NCBI RefSeq assembly: GCF_015686655.1
Contig: NZ_JADPMP010000003.1
Location: forward strand, 124,001 to 188,000
Reading direction: 5' to 3'
Origin: Pontibacter sp. FD36
GTDB taxonomy: Bacteria; Bacteroidota; Bacteroidia; Cytophagales; Hymenobacteraceae
Length of the DNA stretch: 64,000 nucleotides
This document shows, piece by piece, positions 36,195-47,400 of the stretch; the first letter of the stretch is position 1; each line of letters opens with the position of its first letter. The translations under genes and the position numbers were made by a program. The notes under the pieces were generated by a model that ran no database searches, had not been told where the DNA came from, and saw only the letters and a list, made by a program, of their open reading frames with translations.

Positions 36195-36698
36195 CTTCTA
36201 TTTATTTTATGATTAGGTCTAAGGAAGCTATAAAACATTGATTATACCGATGGTGAGAATACCAAAGCGAGTGTTAAGTACATAGAAACATCAGTGAATC
36301 TGGGAGTTGTGAACATTTAGCTATTCCTTTTAGTGTTAACACTAAATGATCTTGATAGGCTTCTAATCTTTCTGGATACAGTAATTTATATATCAATATA
36401 TTAAAACTATTTAAATTATAAGCTACAATATCCAAAGCTTTATGCTGTACCTGTTAAATTTTACACAACTTGATAAGTACTTCTTTCATCTCTTCTTAGC
36501 CTTTCTATAAAGTCATAATCAGTATAAAAAGCTGATGTAGACTTTGAGCAATTCCATACCTGACATCTTTACACGGCTTTATTTTAATAACAAGCTTTTC
36601 TAGGCTTTTCTGTACCTTATTGAATAGCTTTGTTTTCCCGGGAGGGTGCAGGCGACTGGCCTCGCTAGCCCTACCTACTGTAGTTATCACCACACTCT
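36195..36698. other. 504-bp AT-rich intergenic region
   Basis: This is a continuation of the AT-rich island upstream of the KAP gene. A 62-codon open frame on minus (36505-36693) has no recognised domain. No copy of the tRNA-Leu 3' end was seen that would mark an attachment site. Composition returns to normal near 36640. Confidence 0.5.
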
Positions 36699-37820
36699 AT
36701 GAGGCACCCTTTACAAGTTTTGGCGCTATGCCTGTTGTTTACTTTTTGCTGTTCCGAAGCTGTATTGGCCCAACCCTCTGAAATAACTGCTTCCACTAAA
36801 GCCCCGTGGTCAGTTGGGGCCAATGCTTATTACGGTACTCTTTTTCGTTACAGAAGCGGGCTGTCAGTGCTTAACTTCACGCACCCTTACGCGGTCGAGG
36901 TATACGCCAATAAACATACCATTGGCAAGCATAACTGGGAGAGGCAATACAATCACCCACAGGTAGGCTTTGCGCTATCATACTACAACTATGGTGTTCC
37001 GGTCGAACTGGGAGAAGCGGTTTCGTTGACAACGTACCTGGATAATACGCTTTTACGGTTTAAAAAAAGCAGTCTGCGCTTTAACCTCGGTACTGGCTTG
37101 GTGTACTCCACCCGCCACTATACACCCGGTGTAAACGAGCAAAACATGGCTATTGGAAGCAAGTTTACCTTTGCGCTTCGGGGAACTGTACGCTATGAGT
37201 TTCCAATAAAGGAGCATATATACCTGAACCTTAACTTAGCTTTCCGGCATTTTTCCAACGGCGCTCTCAACAAACCAAATAATGGCATGAATTTCCCCTT
37301 AATAGGTGTGGGCGTGCGGTACCAGCCAAGGGAAGTTAGGCTGCTGGATGTGCCGGACACCACGGCTGCTCTTTTGGACAAGCGGCTCCGTCTTAACCTG
37401 AGACTGGCAGGCGGCGTGAAGGAAGTATTGAGGATAGATGAAAAACATCCCATGTACAGTCTCTCGGTATACGCCAGCAAAAGACTGTCGCAGAAGAGCG
37501 CGCTCTTATTCGGTGCTGATGGCTTCTACAATACGGCAGTGCGGGAAGAATTTATAAACAAGAGTCAGCCTGTACCAGACGAAGTGCTGGACCAGTCGCT
37601 GTCAGGCGTGACTGTCGGCCACGAGCTGCACCTGGATAAGCTGTCGTTTGTTTTTCAGTTGGGGCGCTACGTGCACCAGCCCTACGGTTTATACCCCAGC
37701 TACTACCAGCGGTATGGCCTGAAGTATAGCCTCCATCAAAACGTTTCTGCCGGCGTGATGCTTTTGGCGCATACCCGTTCTGCTCATGTTATTGAGTGGG
37801 GCTTTGGTTTGCATCTGTGA
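36699..37820 (+). CDS. PagL-like acyloxyacyl hydrolase / lipid A 3-O-deacylase
   Basis: This 373-residue exported outer-membrane protein has a signal peptide ending VLAQPSE. The first 200 residues form a PagL-type eight-strand barrel. The catalytic His-x-Ser lies in LAFRHFSNGALNKPNNGMNF, which matches the PagL active-site pattern. The C-terminal 160 residues extend the barrel beyond classical PagL (about 150-170 residues), as in other Bacteroidota members. It probably removes an acyl chain from lipid A. No regulator is next to it. Confidence 0.78.
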   Translation: MRHPLQVLALCLLFTFCCSEAVLAQPSEITASTKAPWSVGANAYYGTLFRYRSGLSVLNFTHPYAVEVYANKHTIGKHNWERQYNHPQVGFALSYYNYGVPVELGEAVSLTTYLDNTLLRFKKSSLRFNLGTGLVYSTRHYTPGVNEQNMAIGSKFTFALRGTVRYEFPIKEHIYLNLNLAFRHFSNGALNKPNNGMNFPLIGVGVRYQPREVRLLDVPDTTAALLDKRLRLNLRLAGGVKEVLRIDEKHPMYSLSVYASKRLSQKSALLFGADGFYNTAVREEFINKSQPVPDEVLDQSLSGVTVGHELHLDKLSFVFQLGRYVHQPYGLYPSYYQRYGLKYSLHQNVSAGVMLLAHTRSAHVIEWGFGLHL

Positions 37821-38161
37821 TGGGCAGGACGTGCAGCTTAAAACCTAATAAGCTCCAACTACTGATCAGGTCAATCAGGCCTGCATAAACACAAGTTAGT
37901 TGAGACAGTATACTGGCGTAAAACTTCTGCATACGTCTCTCGGAAGATGTTTTCAGGGTGGGTTTATTTTGATCAAATAATAAGGGAGGTATTTTACATC
38001 CATAGACCTATTTAGTAAGCTCTCGGCAAACAAGGCAGTATCACAATACAAGTTTAAGTACACTAGTCGGCATAAGGTATTTTCCTCAACCGAACTCTAA
38101 CCAGCTATAGGAAAGTATACTGTTGCAGCCTATATTTAATAAGGTTTTAAGCTAGTTCACA
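37821..38161. other. 341-bp intergenic region
   Basis: I see no gene, tRNA or strong terminator. The region is AT-rich near the downstream membrane gene and presumably contains its promoter. Confidence 0.45.
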
Positions 38162-38614
38162 ATGCAGGCTGTTAATCATATTAGGAGGTTCCTGAGCAGG
38201 AGGGTGTACGTCCTGATCATTGCTGTCTTGGTGTTGGGAGTGGTACATTTGCGGTCGAGTGAAAACCTGCCTTTCGGCCCTGATTACGTTTTCCCGCTTC
38301 AGGACTTTCTGGTTCATTTTCTGGGCACACTCTTTCTGTGGGAGATACAGATATGGAATTTCAAGCACCTGTATGAGCGGAAACTCTATGAAGAGGGTTT
38401 CTCTTTGAGACTGATATGGCAGGTGCTCGCCATTAATATGTCCTTCACCGCATTATTTTATACGGTGTTCGCGCCCAGTGTTACCGTCTGGATATACAAA
38501 GTACCCTTTAGCGTCTACGCCTTCGTAGTCGGTCTTTTGCTATCGCTTCTGTTTTCGCTATTGATTAATATGCGTTTTCCTGAGCTTGCAGGTATACAGG
38601 TACTGGCAATTTAG
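38162..38614 (+). CDS. Four-helix membrane protein; probable N-terminal half of a split LytTR regulator
   Basis: This 150-residue protein has four hydrophobic helices (about 13-30, 45-66, 84-105 and 115-138). The frame ends at FPELAGIQVLAI, just past the last helix. The next gene, in the +1 frame, begins there and encodes a LytTR domain preceded by a linker (VYRYWQFRSQQAP). Bacteroidota have many membrane-anchored LytTR regulators with four helices followed by such a linker. A one-base change near 38590-38596 would fuse the two into a single protein of about 294 residues. On its own the function is unknown. Confidence 0.65.
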   Translation: MQAVNHIRRFLSRRVYVLIIAVLVLGVVHLRSSENLPFGPDYVFPLQDFLVHFLGTLFLWEIQIWNFKHLYERKLYEEGFSLRLIWQVLAINMSFTALFYTVFAPSVTVWIYKVPFSVYAFVVGLLLSLLFSLLINMRFPELAGIQVLAI

Positions 38615-39047
38615 GTCGCAACAAGCACCTGCTTCTGTTTCGGCGAATCCAGCTCGTGCTGTGCCCGAATCTTCAGAAGAGGCAGATGCCTTCCATAACT
38701 ATGTGTATGTAAAAACGGGAAACGAGGAGCTGCAACTACCTTACCGGGAGATAGCCTACTTTTATACCGAACAGAAAGTTGTTTTTGCCATGACCAGAGT
38801 GGGCAGAAGGCTTATCACCCAGTACACACTGGCCGAGTTGGAAGAGTTGCTGAACCCTGCTTTCTTTTTTAAGATCAGTCGTCAGGTCATAGCACACAAG
38901 CAGTCCATCAAGTCAGTGCGCAAAGATGCCAATTACAAACTCCTGGTACTTTTGGAGGCAAAAGGACAGCCTGTAAAGGAAGAAACGATAAGTCGCTACA
39001 AGGCCGCTGAATTCAGAGAGTGGTTCAGGGGAGAGATGCACCACTAA
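38586..39047 (+). CDS. LytTR-type DNA-binding domain protein, frameshifted relative to upstream membrane gene
   Basis: The 153-codon frame has a full LytTR domain (residues 40-150): FHNYVYVKTGNEELQLPYREIAYF, TQYTLAELEELLNPAFFFKISRQVIAHKQSIKSV. The only start before this domain is TTG (38586) or GTG inside the linker; the first ATG would cut into the domain. No receiver domain is present. It overlaps the membrane-protein frame by 29 nt. The simplest reading is one membrane-anchored LytTR regulator broken by a one-base indel (mutation or sequencing error); translational coupling or a programmed frameshift remains possible. Confidence 0.75.
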   Translation: MQVYRYWQFRSQQAPASVSANPARAVPESSEEADAFHNYVYVKTGNEELQLPYREIAYFYTEQKVVFAMTRVGRRLITQYTLAELEELLNPAFFFKISRQVIAHKQSIKSVRKDANYKLLVLLEAKGQPVKEETISRYKAAEFREWFRGEMHH

Positions 39048-39167
39048 ACTGGCTGACCATTCAGGCAAATATTACCTACCATTCAGTCTAAAACAGCTCA
39101 GATTCTTCGGAATCAGCATTTTTTTATTTCTCCTTTGGGTCATTGTTTCACATCAAAATTTAAGACA

Positions 39168-39842
39168 ATGATCACAAATGTAAAAACCAAAAGCCAGCCT
39201 CAAGTAAAAACCAAAATTCCGGTAGCGACCGTTTCAGGTGTTGTATTGGCCTTGCTGGGGCCTACTATGCTCGTGCTATTGGCCAGCTACCTAAAACTCG
39301 GCTTTATTGGTTCCGAGCTCTTCTTTTGGGGCCTTACCTTGGCCATACTTATTATTGTGCGTGTGTGGGAGCGCAAGCCTTTTTCCTCTATCGGCTTTCA
39401 GCGATTTACACTTAAAGATGCGGGTTGGGCTATCGTGTTTGCAGCGGCCCTATTCCTTTCCTTTCCGGTAATCTATGGAACACTGATCTGGTTGGAGGTG
39501 CCGGTAGCGACAGAAATGTTCAAAGCCATAGGGGCGCTGCCAGTGCCAATACTTTGTTTATTGGCCTTACGCGCAGGTGTAACGGATGAGATTTTAAACA
39601 GAGGCTTTCTGATAGAGCGCTTGTTGCTGATCACCAACAACAAAGTAGTTGCAGCGGTACTGCCACTTTTGATCTTCATAATGTCGCATTTGGCATGGGG
39701 AGTGGCGCACTTGCTTTTCGTGACGGTAGGGGGGATCTTGCTGACGCTGCTATACTTCTGGAAGCGCAACCTATGGCTCAACATCATTTGTCATTTTGTA
39801 GTAGATTTATCACTCTTCCTGATCATGCCCTCGCAATACTAA
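39168..39842 (+). CDS. CPBP-family intramembrane protein (Abi-like)
   Basis: The start is taken at 39168 (MITNVKTKSQPQVKT), giving 224 residues with about six to seven membrane helices. The CPBP (Rce1/Abi) motifs are recognisable: motif 1 is TDEILNRGFLIERLL where EExxxR is usual, so the first Glu is Asp. Motif 2 is FIMSHLAWG and motif 3 NIICHFVVDL, each with its His. Family members are intramembrane proteases or bacteriocin self-immunity proteins. The Asp change may be tolerated. The gene stands alone. Confidence 0.82.
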   Translation: MITNVKTKSQPQVKTKIPVATVSGVVLALLGPTMLVLLASYLKLGFIGSELFFWGLTLAILIIVRVWERKPFSSIGFQRFTLKDAGWAIVFAAALFLSFPVIYGTLIWLEVPVATEMFKAIGALPVPILCLLALRAGVTDEILNRGFLIERLLLITNNKVVAAVLPLLIFIMSHLAWGVAHLLFVTVGGILLTLLYFWKRNLWLNIICHFVVDLSLFLIMPSQY

Positions 39843-40143
39843 AAGAAGTGACTCGCGCATTAATACAACAACAAGGGTAATACGAGCTCATGATTTTGAG
39901 ACAGATGCTGTTTCTGTCTTTCAGCAACCGTCAAAACCCAGAAGTCCTGGTTTTCATATTCAGTCAGCAAATTCCTTAGCACCTTAAGGCTGCCTGGCAG
40001 TAATAGCATTCCGAAAAGAGGTTGTGAAATGGGTAACGCTTACTTAAGAGTGGAGAAAACCCTGCTCGCATAGTAGCAGTCTATGTATTGAAATAATTTT
40101 GAGCCTTCACTATTTTAGACCAAAATTCTTTTAGTTTTGTTAG
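39843..40143. other. 301-bp intergenic region
   Basis: Only a weak 6-bp hairpin (AGACAG/CTGTCT near 39900-39920) was seen; no gene, tRNA or repeat. Confidence 0.45.
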
Positions 40144-40737
40144 ATGACGAGTTTTGAAGAAACGAAACAGCTGCTGGAGAACTCCACCTTCTACTACATT
40201 ATTACCACCAATATGGAGGGAAGGTATACCTATGTGAACAACTGCTACAACAATGCCTTTCAGGGCATTCATGGCTGTATTATCGGGCAGTCCTATGAAG
40301 TTACGATGCACCCGGACGATACTAAAGTCTGTGCAGAGGTTGCTGCCAAATGCTTTGCGCAACCCGATAGTACCTTCCCGGCCACGATCCGCAAACATGA
40401 TGGCAAAGGTGGCTACCTGATTACACAGTGGGAATACAAGGCTTTGTTGGACGAAGAAGGTAATCCTGCCGGCATGTTCTGCCTGGGTTACGATATAACT
40501 GATTATACGGCATCTCATGAGCAACTCAAGGACGCAAAATCCTTGCTGAAAGAGATTGCTTTTTACCAGTCCCATATAGTCAGAAGACCTTTGGCAAACA
40601 TCATGGGGCTGGCTAAGGTGCTGGAGCATATGGAGCTGGATCAAAACCTTCAGAATATCTGTAACATGCTCATCGATAACTGCCAGCAATTAGACGCTGT
40701 CATAAAAGATGCCGCATCCAAGCAAAATAACAGCTGA
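40144..40737 (+). CDS. PAS plus H-box protein without ATPase domain
   Basis: This 197-residue soluble protein has a PAS domain at about 8-125 (FYYIITTNMEGRYTYVNNCYNNAF; EYKALLDEEGNPAGMFCLGYDITDY). A dimerisation/phosphoacceptor segment follows, YQSHIVRRPLANIMGLAKVL with H144, typical of Bacteroidota PAS histidine kinases. The protein ends after the second DHp helix (ICNMLIDNCQQLDAVI) and no HATPase_c domain follows in any frame. It could be phosphorylated by another kinase or act as a dimeric PAS sensor. Start ATG is the only one near the PAS N-terminus. Confidence 0.8.
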   Translation: MTSFEETKQLLENSTFYYIITTNMEGRYTYVNNCYNNAFQGIHGCIIGQSYEVTMHPDDTKVCAEVAAKCFAQPDSTFPATIRKHDGKGGYLITQWEYKALLDEEGNPAGMFCLGYDITDYTASHEQLKDAKSLLKEIAFYQSHIVRRPLANIMGLAKVLEHMELDQNLQNICNMLIDNCQQLDAVIKDAASKQNNS

Positions 40738-41467
40738 CCGAAAAGTTTCGCCACTTACAATCATGCCTCTGCGTACCCGTGCGCTTAGGTAAAGCGTGTT
40801 TTCCACTGCACCCAGGTTTCCAATAGCTGGCATTCATGTCTCTGCAATGATACTAATCCCTGCTCCATTACAACCTTTCCCTGCAACCTATCCTATTCAT
40901 TGTTTAACCATCGATTTGCAATCTTTATCTCTCGGAAAATTTATACTGACTTGTTGGAACTATTTGTTTTGTACAATGATTTCCATTAGCAAATTAGCAA
41001 CATATAGCTAGCCTGCTAAACTTTACTCTGTGCAGTTTGCTAGGTATTAATAGCACAGATAAGTTAACTTCAGAGATTAATTTTTTTAGGACTGTAACTC
41101 TTATGAGTTACAGGTGCTTGTTGTCTCGCGTAGAACAATGTAAGTTGGATTATACTTCATTTTAATCTTATGTATAATCATGCTAATGTTATAGCTTTAC
41201 AAGTTGCACGAGTTTAAAAATGTGTAAAAATGGTTTGTTGAGGGCGCGTACTGAAAATTGTATATGATATATCTCATTTTTTTGCGCTCGCGAAAAGAAT
41301 TATCATTGTGGTATAATTCTTTAAGGGTTTTAAAATTGAAGCAGGCGGGAATTTGCACTTTTATGTTTTGGTAATAAGGCGATCACTGTTGTGTGTAACC
41401 CGGAAGCAAACAGATCACATCATACTGAATAATTAATAACAAAAGTATCGTTTACCTATAATCAACC
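40738..41467. other. 730-bp AT-rich intergenic region before the giant type A cargo gene
   Basis: No credible gene; the 71-codon frame at 40796-41011 lacks any domain. The second half is strongly AT-rich and probably contains the promoter and a long 5' leader of the downstream gene. It holds the hairpin listed at 41296-41320. Confidence 0.5.
41296..41320. promoter_or_regulatory. 8-bp inverted repeat, possible operator
   Basis: AGAATTAT (41296-41303) and ATAATTCT (41313-41320) are exact reverse complements separated by 9 nt, about 148 nt before the giant gene. No T-run of terminator type follows on plus beyond TTT. Confidence 0.3.
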
Positions 41468-44400
41468 GTGTGTATGGGAATACCTTTACCCTGCTGGAGT
41501 GCAATTCGTGCTCCGTTCAAAATTTCTGCCTTTTTACTTTTGCTGTTGTGCCTGCAGGCAGTTGATGCAACGGCCCAAACCAAAACCGCTGCCTGGACAG
41601 GAGAAGGAACAACGCGATGGATTTTGTGGCCATTTTGGTCCGATCAGGTAAATACTACCGACTGGAATAATTCGGATAACTGGTCGCCACGCAGTGTGCC
41701 GGATGCCAACACCGACGTTACTATTGGCAGAACAACAAACCAACCCATAATTGCGGTCAGCAATGCCGTTACGGTGCGTTCTTTAACTATAGCCAGCGGG
41801 GCTAGTCTTAATGCCCGCAACCTGCTGCTAAAAGTTACAGTAACCGGTGATTTCTCTATTAATAGCGGTGGTACGCTCACCAACAACGGCTCCGACATGG
41901 TTGTAAACGGCAACTGGACCAACAATGGTACTTATGCCGAAAACCGGATCACCATAGGTACTACCACTTATTACCCAACAATAGAGTTTGGTGGCATAAA
42001 TAAGTCGATCGGTGGTTCCTCAGCCAATGCCTTCAATTACCTGATCATACGAGGTACTATAACACTGGGTAACAACATCAATCTTACACCCTTAGCAAGT
42101 GTGTTATCCAAGTTTGAGGTGTTAGGCACATTTGATCCGGAAGGGCATAAAGTAACGTTCACATCCGCTCCTTCTAATGGCTTTACACTTGGCGATGGTG
42201 CGGTGCTCAAGGTAAAAGCGACTACCTTAGAAGGCAATTATTCCCTTGCTGGCGGTGCTGCTTTTCCTACCAGTATGTTCCCGACCAGCGTAATCGATTA
42301 TGCGGCTGCCGGTAACCAGACCATCCATGCAGCTACTTACCAGAGGCTACACATAAGCGGTGGCGGAGTGAAAACGCTGGCACAGACAGACAATACCACA
42401 ATAGCTGCAAATTCTGCGCAGACGCAACTGAATGTGCAAGCCGGCACCCTGGATCTTGGTAGCCGCTCGCTTAACAGGACAGGGACAGGTGCAGTGGCTG
42501 GTGGTGCTCTTACAGTAGCAAACGGGGCTACTTTAAAGATAGGCGGCACAGGTACATTCCCGTCGGGTTTTGCTAGCCGCGACCTAAGCATAAACAGTAC
42601 TGTTGAGTACAGCGGCGCTAACCAAACTGTGACTAATGAAGCTTACGGTAATGTAACCCTGAGCGGATCCGGAACCAAAACAATGCCTGCTGCCAACATG
42701 ACCATTGGCGGCATGCTAACGGGTGGCGGCAGTGCAGCCTTTGCCGCAAGAGGCAACATGGCTGTAAATGGCGATGTGGTATTAAGCGGTAGTGCTACCT
42801 TTAGCGGCGGAAACTTTACCCACACCATTGGGGGCAACTGGACAAACAATGCTACTTTTTCGGGTGAGGGCAGTACTGTTATACTGTCCAGAGCAGGGAA
42901 ATCAATCATCAGAACGGTAAGTGGCGCTGCTTCCTTCCATAACCTGACCATAAGCGGCGCAGGCACCAGCATTTCTGCACCTGAAGTAAATGTGAGCGGC
43001 GATCTGGCTACTACGGGAGCCGGCACTTTTGCGCATGCCAGTGGCGGCAAGCTAACCATGACGGGCACCGCTAAGAGCATTAGCGGCAGCAGCATAACCC
43101 TCCAGGATTTCGTTATAGATGGTTCCGTGAGCACCATTACTTCGTTTGAGATCCAGGGAAGCCTGACTGTGAATGCAGGCAAGTCTTTTACGGCAACTGC
43201 AGGAGCGATCAATATGACTGGTACTGCAAAAACGATCGGTAACGCCGGTGTCCTTACGTTGTTTGGCCTAAGAGTAAATGGTGTTATCGGAACGACAAGC
43301 TCCTTCCACATCAAATCAGATGTAAGTGGGGCGGGCAATCTTAGCGCCACTGCAGGTACCATCAACTTTTCTGGCAACTCTACCTTTAACGGCAGTCACA
43401 ATTTATACCATGTTACCGTATCGGGCAGTTTGCTGCGCATGGCTGCAAACGCGAACCTGGGTATAGCCGGCAATTTCACTGCAGGCCCAGCTTTTGATGC
43501 CTTTACAAACAGCCCCAACACGGTTATGTTTAATGGGGCGGCATCACAGACTATACCAGGGGTAGTTTACCATCATATCGCTTTTGCTAACGCAGGCAGC
43601 AAATCAGCTGGCGCGAGCATCACTGCCAACGGCAACCTGAGCATCGGCAATGGCGCAACCTTTTTAGCAGGCGCTAACAGCCACACCATAAACGGCAACT
43701 GGGTTAACAATGGGGCATTTACTGCGGGCACAAGCACCATTATACTGGTGGGCGGTGCGAACACGACCATGGCCGGGCCTACCACCTTCAATGCCCTTAC
43801 CTTGCAGAAGGCATCTGCAGGCAATACTGTTACGTTAATCACAGATATCACCGCCGGAACACTCCACATGAACAACGGTCTGCTCATAACCGGAGCAAGC
43901 CAGATATACCTGACAGGCGACCGTACCGGCAGCAGCTGGGTAGTAGGCAAATTAACCAGGACCCATTCTTTTGAGGCTGGCAAAGCCTACGCCTTTAATG
44001 GGCCATATACGCAGTTGAGTTTCGCAACTGCAACGGGTGTTTCGGGTGTGTCAGTTAACCTGCAGTACCAAACAGTTGCAGGTTTTCCGTCCGGTGCGGC
44101 CCTTAACGGTACCTATACCATCGCTGTCCCTTCAGGCACCTATTCAGGGGCCACCCTGCAGTTGCAGTACCTGGACTCAGAACTGAACGGCAACACAGAG
44201 GCAGGCCTGCAGCTCTATAAGCGGATAAGCAACGTCTGGACTCCGATGGGCAAAAAAACGAACAACGTCGACCAGGATTGGGTAAGACAGGAAGCCTTAG
44301 CTGATGTAAACGGCATCTGGACGCTTTCTTCCACAGTCAGTGTGTACAGATGGAAGGGCGGCAGCAGCACGGCATGGGAACTAGCGGCCAATTGGGAAAA

Positions 44401-47400
44401 CATTACAGGCACAACGCCAATGCCAGCGGCTGCGATTCCGGGCGAAATGGATATCGTGGAGTTGGGTGGCATAATACCTGCTTTCCAGCCACAGATCAAC
44501 TCGGCTGCAAAAGTGAAAGTTGTTCAGTTTAGAGGAACCGCTCCTATAACACTGGATCTTGTTTCTGGAAGCCTGGCTGTAGAGGGTAACCTGGCAGCCA
44601 CCGGCGCCGGAACAAACGTGCAGCACCGGATTACTACTGGTAACCAGCCCCTGAACATTGGCGGTTACCTGACGCTTAATGATGGTAGCCAGGGAAATAG
44701 CATCAGCTTGCTAATGGGCTCTGGTACTACAACGATCACCGGCGACTTAAATCATGCAGGTACAGGATTTATAGCATTGGGCAGCGGACACATTAAGTTA
44801 AGCGGCAATTATAACTTTAGCAGCCCCCTCGAATTCTTTGACAAGGGAACAGGCACGTTCACATACGAAGGCTCAAATGCGCAGGTGATTGGGGTGGTGT
44901 ATTACAATAACCTGACCATTGACAAGCCGTCTGGTGTTGCAACGCTTGTGGCCCCTGCCGAAGGATGGGTAGCCGGAGATATTACTGTAAACAGTGGCCG
45001 TTTCTCTATACCTGGCGGAAATTATAATCTGGAAAAGAATGTGATCCAGAATGGAGGTGTGCTGGAAGTAGGCAATTCTGAAATTACCGTGATGGGGAAC
45101 TGGACAAAGCGTGGAGGTACTTTTGAGGCCAATACCAGCCACATTACGCTGCAGGGTAGCCACCTGGAAGCTGCTTCGCCGCTAACCTTCAACAACCTGA
45201 CCGTAGCCAAAGAACCCGGAACAACAATGACGGTAACAGGCAACGTGCTCGTGAACAATATCCTGGATTTGCAGAGCGGCACAGTAGACCTGGGAACCGG
45301 TACGCTGAACAGAAGTGCTGCAGGTGGCAGGTTTATAATGGGCGGCCAGGCTGCCTTACTCCTGAGTGGCAATAACTTCCCGGCCAGGTATAACAACATG
45401 ATACTGCACCCGCTCAGCACGGTGAAGTACCAGGGCAACACAGCCCAAAATATCACGGCTACTACCTATGGCAACCTGGAGATCGAAAACGGAAGCACAA
45501 AGACCCTGCTGGGAGCTACCAAGGTGGCTGGCGACCTGACCATTTACAACGACGCATCTTTGAACGCGAACGAACAAACGCTGACCCTGCACGGCAACTT
45601 TAAGCACAACGGTGCTTTCTCAGCCGGCGCGTATACGGCGCCAAATCCGCCAAGTGGCACGCTGGTACTGGACCGGGCTGATGGCACAAACAAAGTGATT
45701 TCTGGAAACACCCTGACACTAAACAATCTGGTCGTAAAAGCCGGCGCTAATTATACTATAACAACAGACCTGATAGTAAACGGAAACGTGGATATAAATG
45801 GCAACCAGCAGATACACCTGGATCCATCAGATAGAGATAAAGGCTTTGACTTAGCTAACAACGGTTTACTTAATACACCTGACGTAAAAGTATACCTAGC
45901 TGGCGACATGACAAACGATGGTATATTGGTAGGAGCGGGTTTACGAACGTTTGTGGGTACACGTGTACAGCATATTCGACTTAATGCTCCACTTATACCT
46001 GATGACCAACGCAGAGCTGCAACCATCGTGTTTGATGGCAGCGAGCCTCCTGTTTTCAATTCTAAATCTGATGCAGAGTTTGCTGATCTAATAATCAAGA
46101 ACACAGGCGGTGTTAGAACAAGTATGAACTGGCGTGTATACGGTACATTAACTGTGCATGAAGGCGCTGCTTTTGATGGAGGCATGTTGACCCATACTAT
46201 TCACACAGGCATTAACAACAGCGGTACCATCGTCAGCGAAGGTATTATCCACTTTGATGCTACTCCTGTTGGGCAAAACACAGGTAATCATACCTTTAAC
46301 TTTGGTGCAAGCGCAGATGCATTCCAAAGTATGGGCACGCTACGCGTTAGCGGAACAGGCAAAGTTGTACCAATGGGTATGTTGCCTGCCTCTTTTAACA
46401 ACCTGGTACTCGACAACTCTCACCAAGAGGGCATTGATATGGCAACCCTGACGGGCAATGACGTGCACGTGAAAGGAAATGTGGTAATAGGAAGCAGCAC
46501 AGTCTGGCACGGAAGCAACAAGCGCTATACCCTGGAAGGTGGTGTGAACAACGACGGTATAGTAGAAGCCAAAGCAGCCGACTTCACCTTTATGGCATTA
46601 AAAGTGGGCCCGGATGGTAAGCCTGAAATTGCGCAGGTGAGCGGTGCAGGTACAGCCACTGTTCAGAATTTTATAGTGGGCGACAACGCCCGGGTAAACC
46701 TGACACAGGAAGTCGTAAATATCTATAAAGACTTTGTGCACAACGGGGCTGATTTTGACGGAACTAAGACAGAGCTTAAGTTTAAGGGTGCTGCTCCGGC
46801 TACGATCATCGCAAAAGGAAATCAACCGATCAACATTCAGCACGTGCACATTGCCAAAGAAAACGACGTTGCTGTAACACTGCGCGCGCCATTGGAAGGC
46901 ATAAGTACTCTCATGGTAGAAAGTGGCGTTTTTGACACACAAGAACAGACTATAGCCACAACAGAAGAAGTTACAACGGATGCGTTAAGTAATTCATCCT
47001 ATTTTTCGATCGACAAAGGGGCATCTTACAGAGTAGCTGGCAGCAATACGTTTCCGGAGTTTGTAAGGTATAAGTTTGATCCGGAAAGCACCGTGGTGTT
47101 CGAGGGTGGCGACCAGGCGGTAAAAAGTATACAATATGGCAATCTGCAACTGCTGAATGCGGGCACGAAGACGTTTGCCGGCGATACTGCCCGCATAGCC
47201 GGAACACTAACTGTTGCCAGGGATGTGGCCGTGGTTGCCCCTCGGGTAGTGGAGTACAATGGTGCCCTGGCACAGACTGTGGCCGCTCTCAATTATAATA
47301 ACCTGATACTGAGCAATAGCGGTTTTAAAACACTGGATGCCGGCACAACAGGTATAGCGCAGCAGTTTCTGCTGGCAGATACTACGGGGTTGAATGCTGC

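Noticed and set aside
36505..36693. 62-codon open frame on minus in the AT-rich island
   Set aside because: Too short, no domain and no partner relation to the KAP gene that can be seen.
34593..36698. tRNA attachment-site pair bounding an integrated element
   Set aside because: No second copy of the tRNA-Leu 3' end and no integrase were found, so only composition and position support integration.
40796..41011. 71-codon open frame on plus before the giant type A gene
   Set aside because: Composition unlike the neighbours and no domain.
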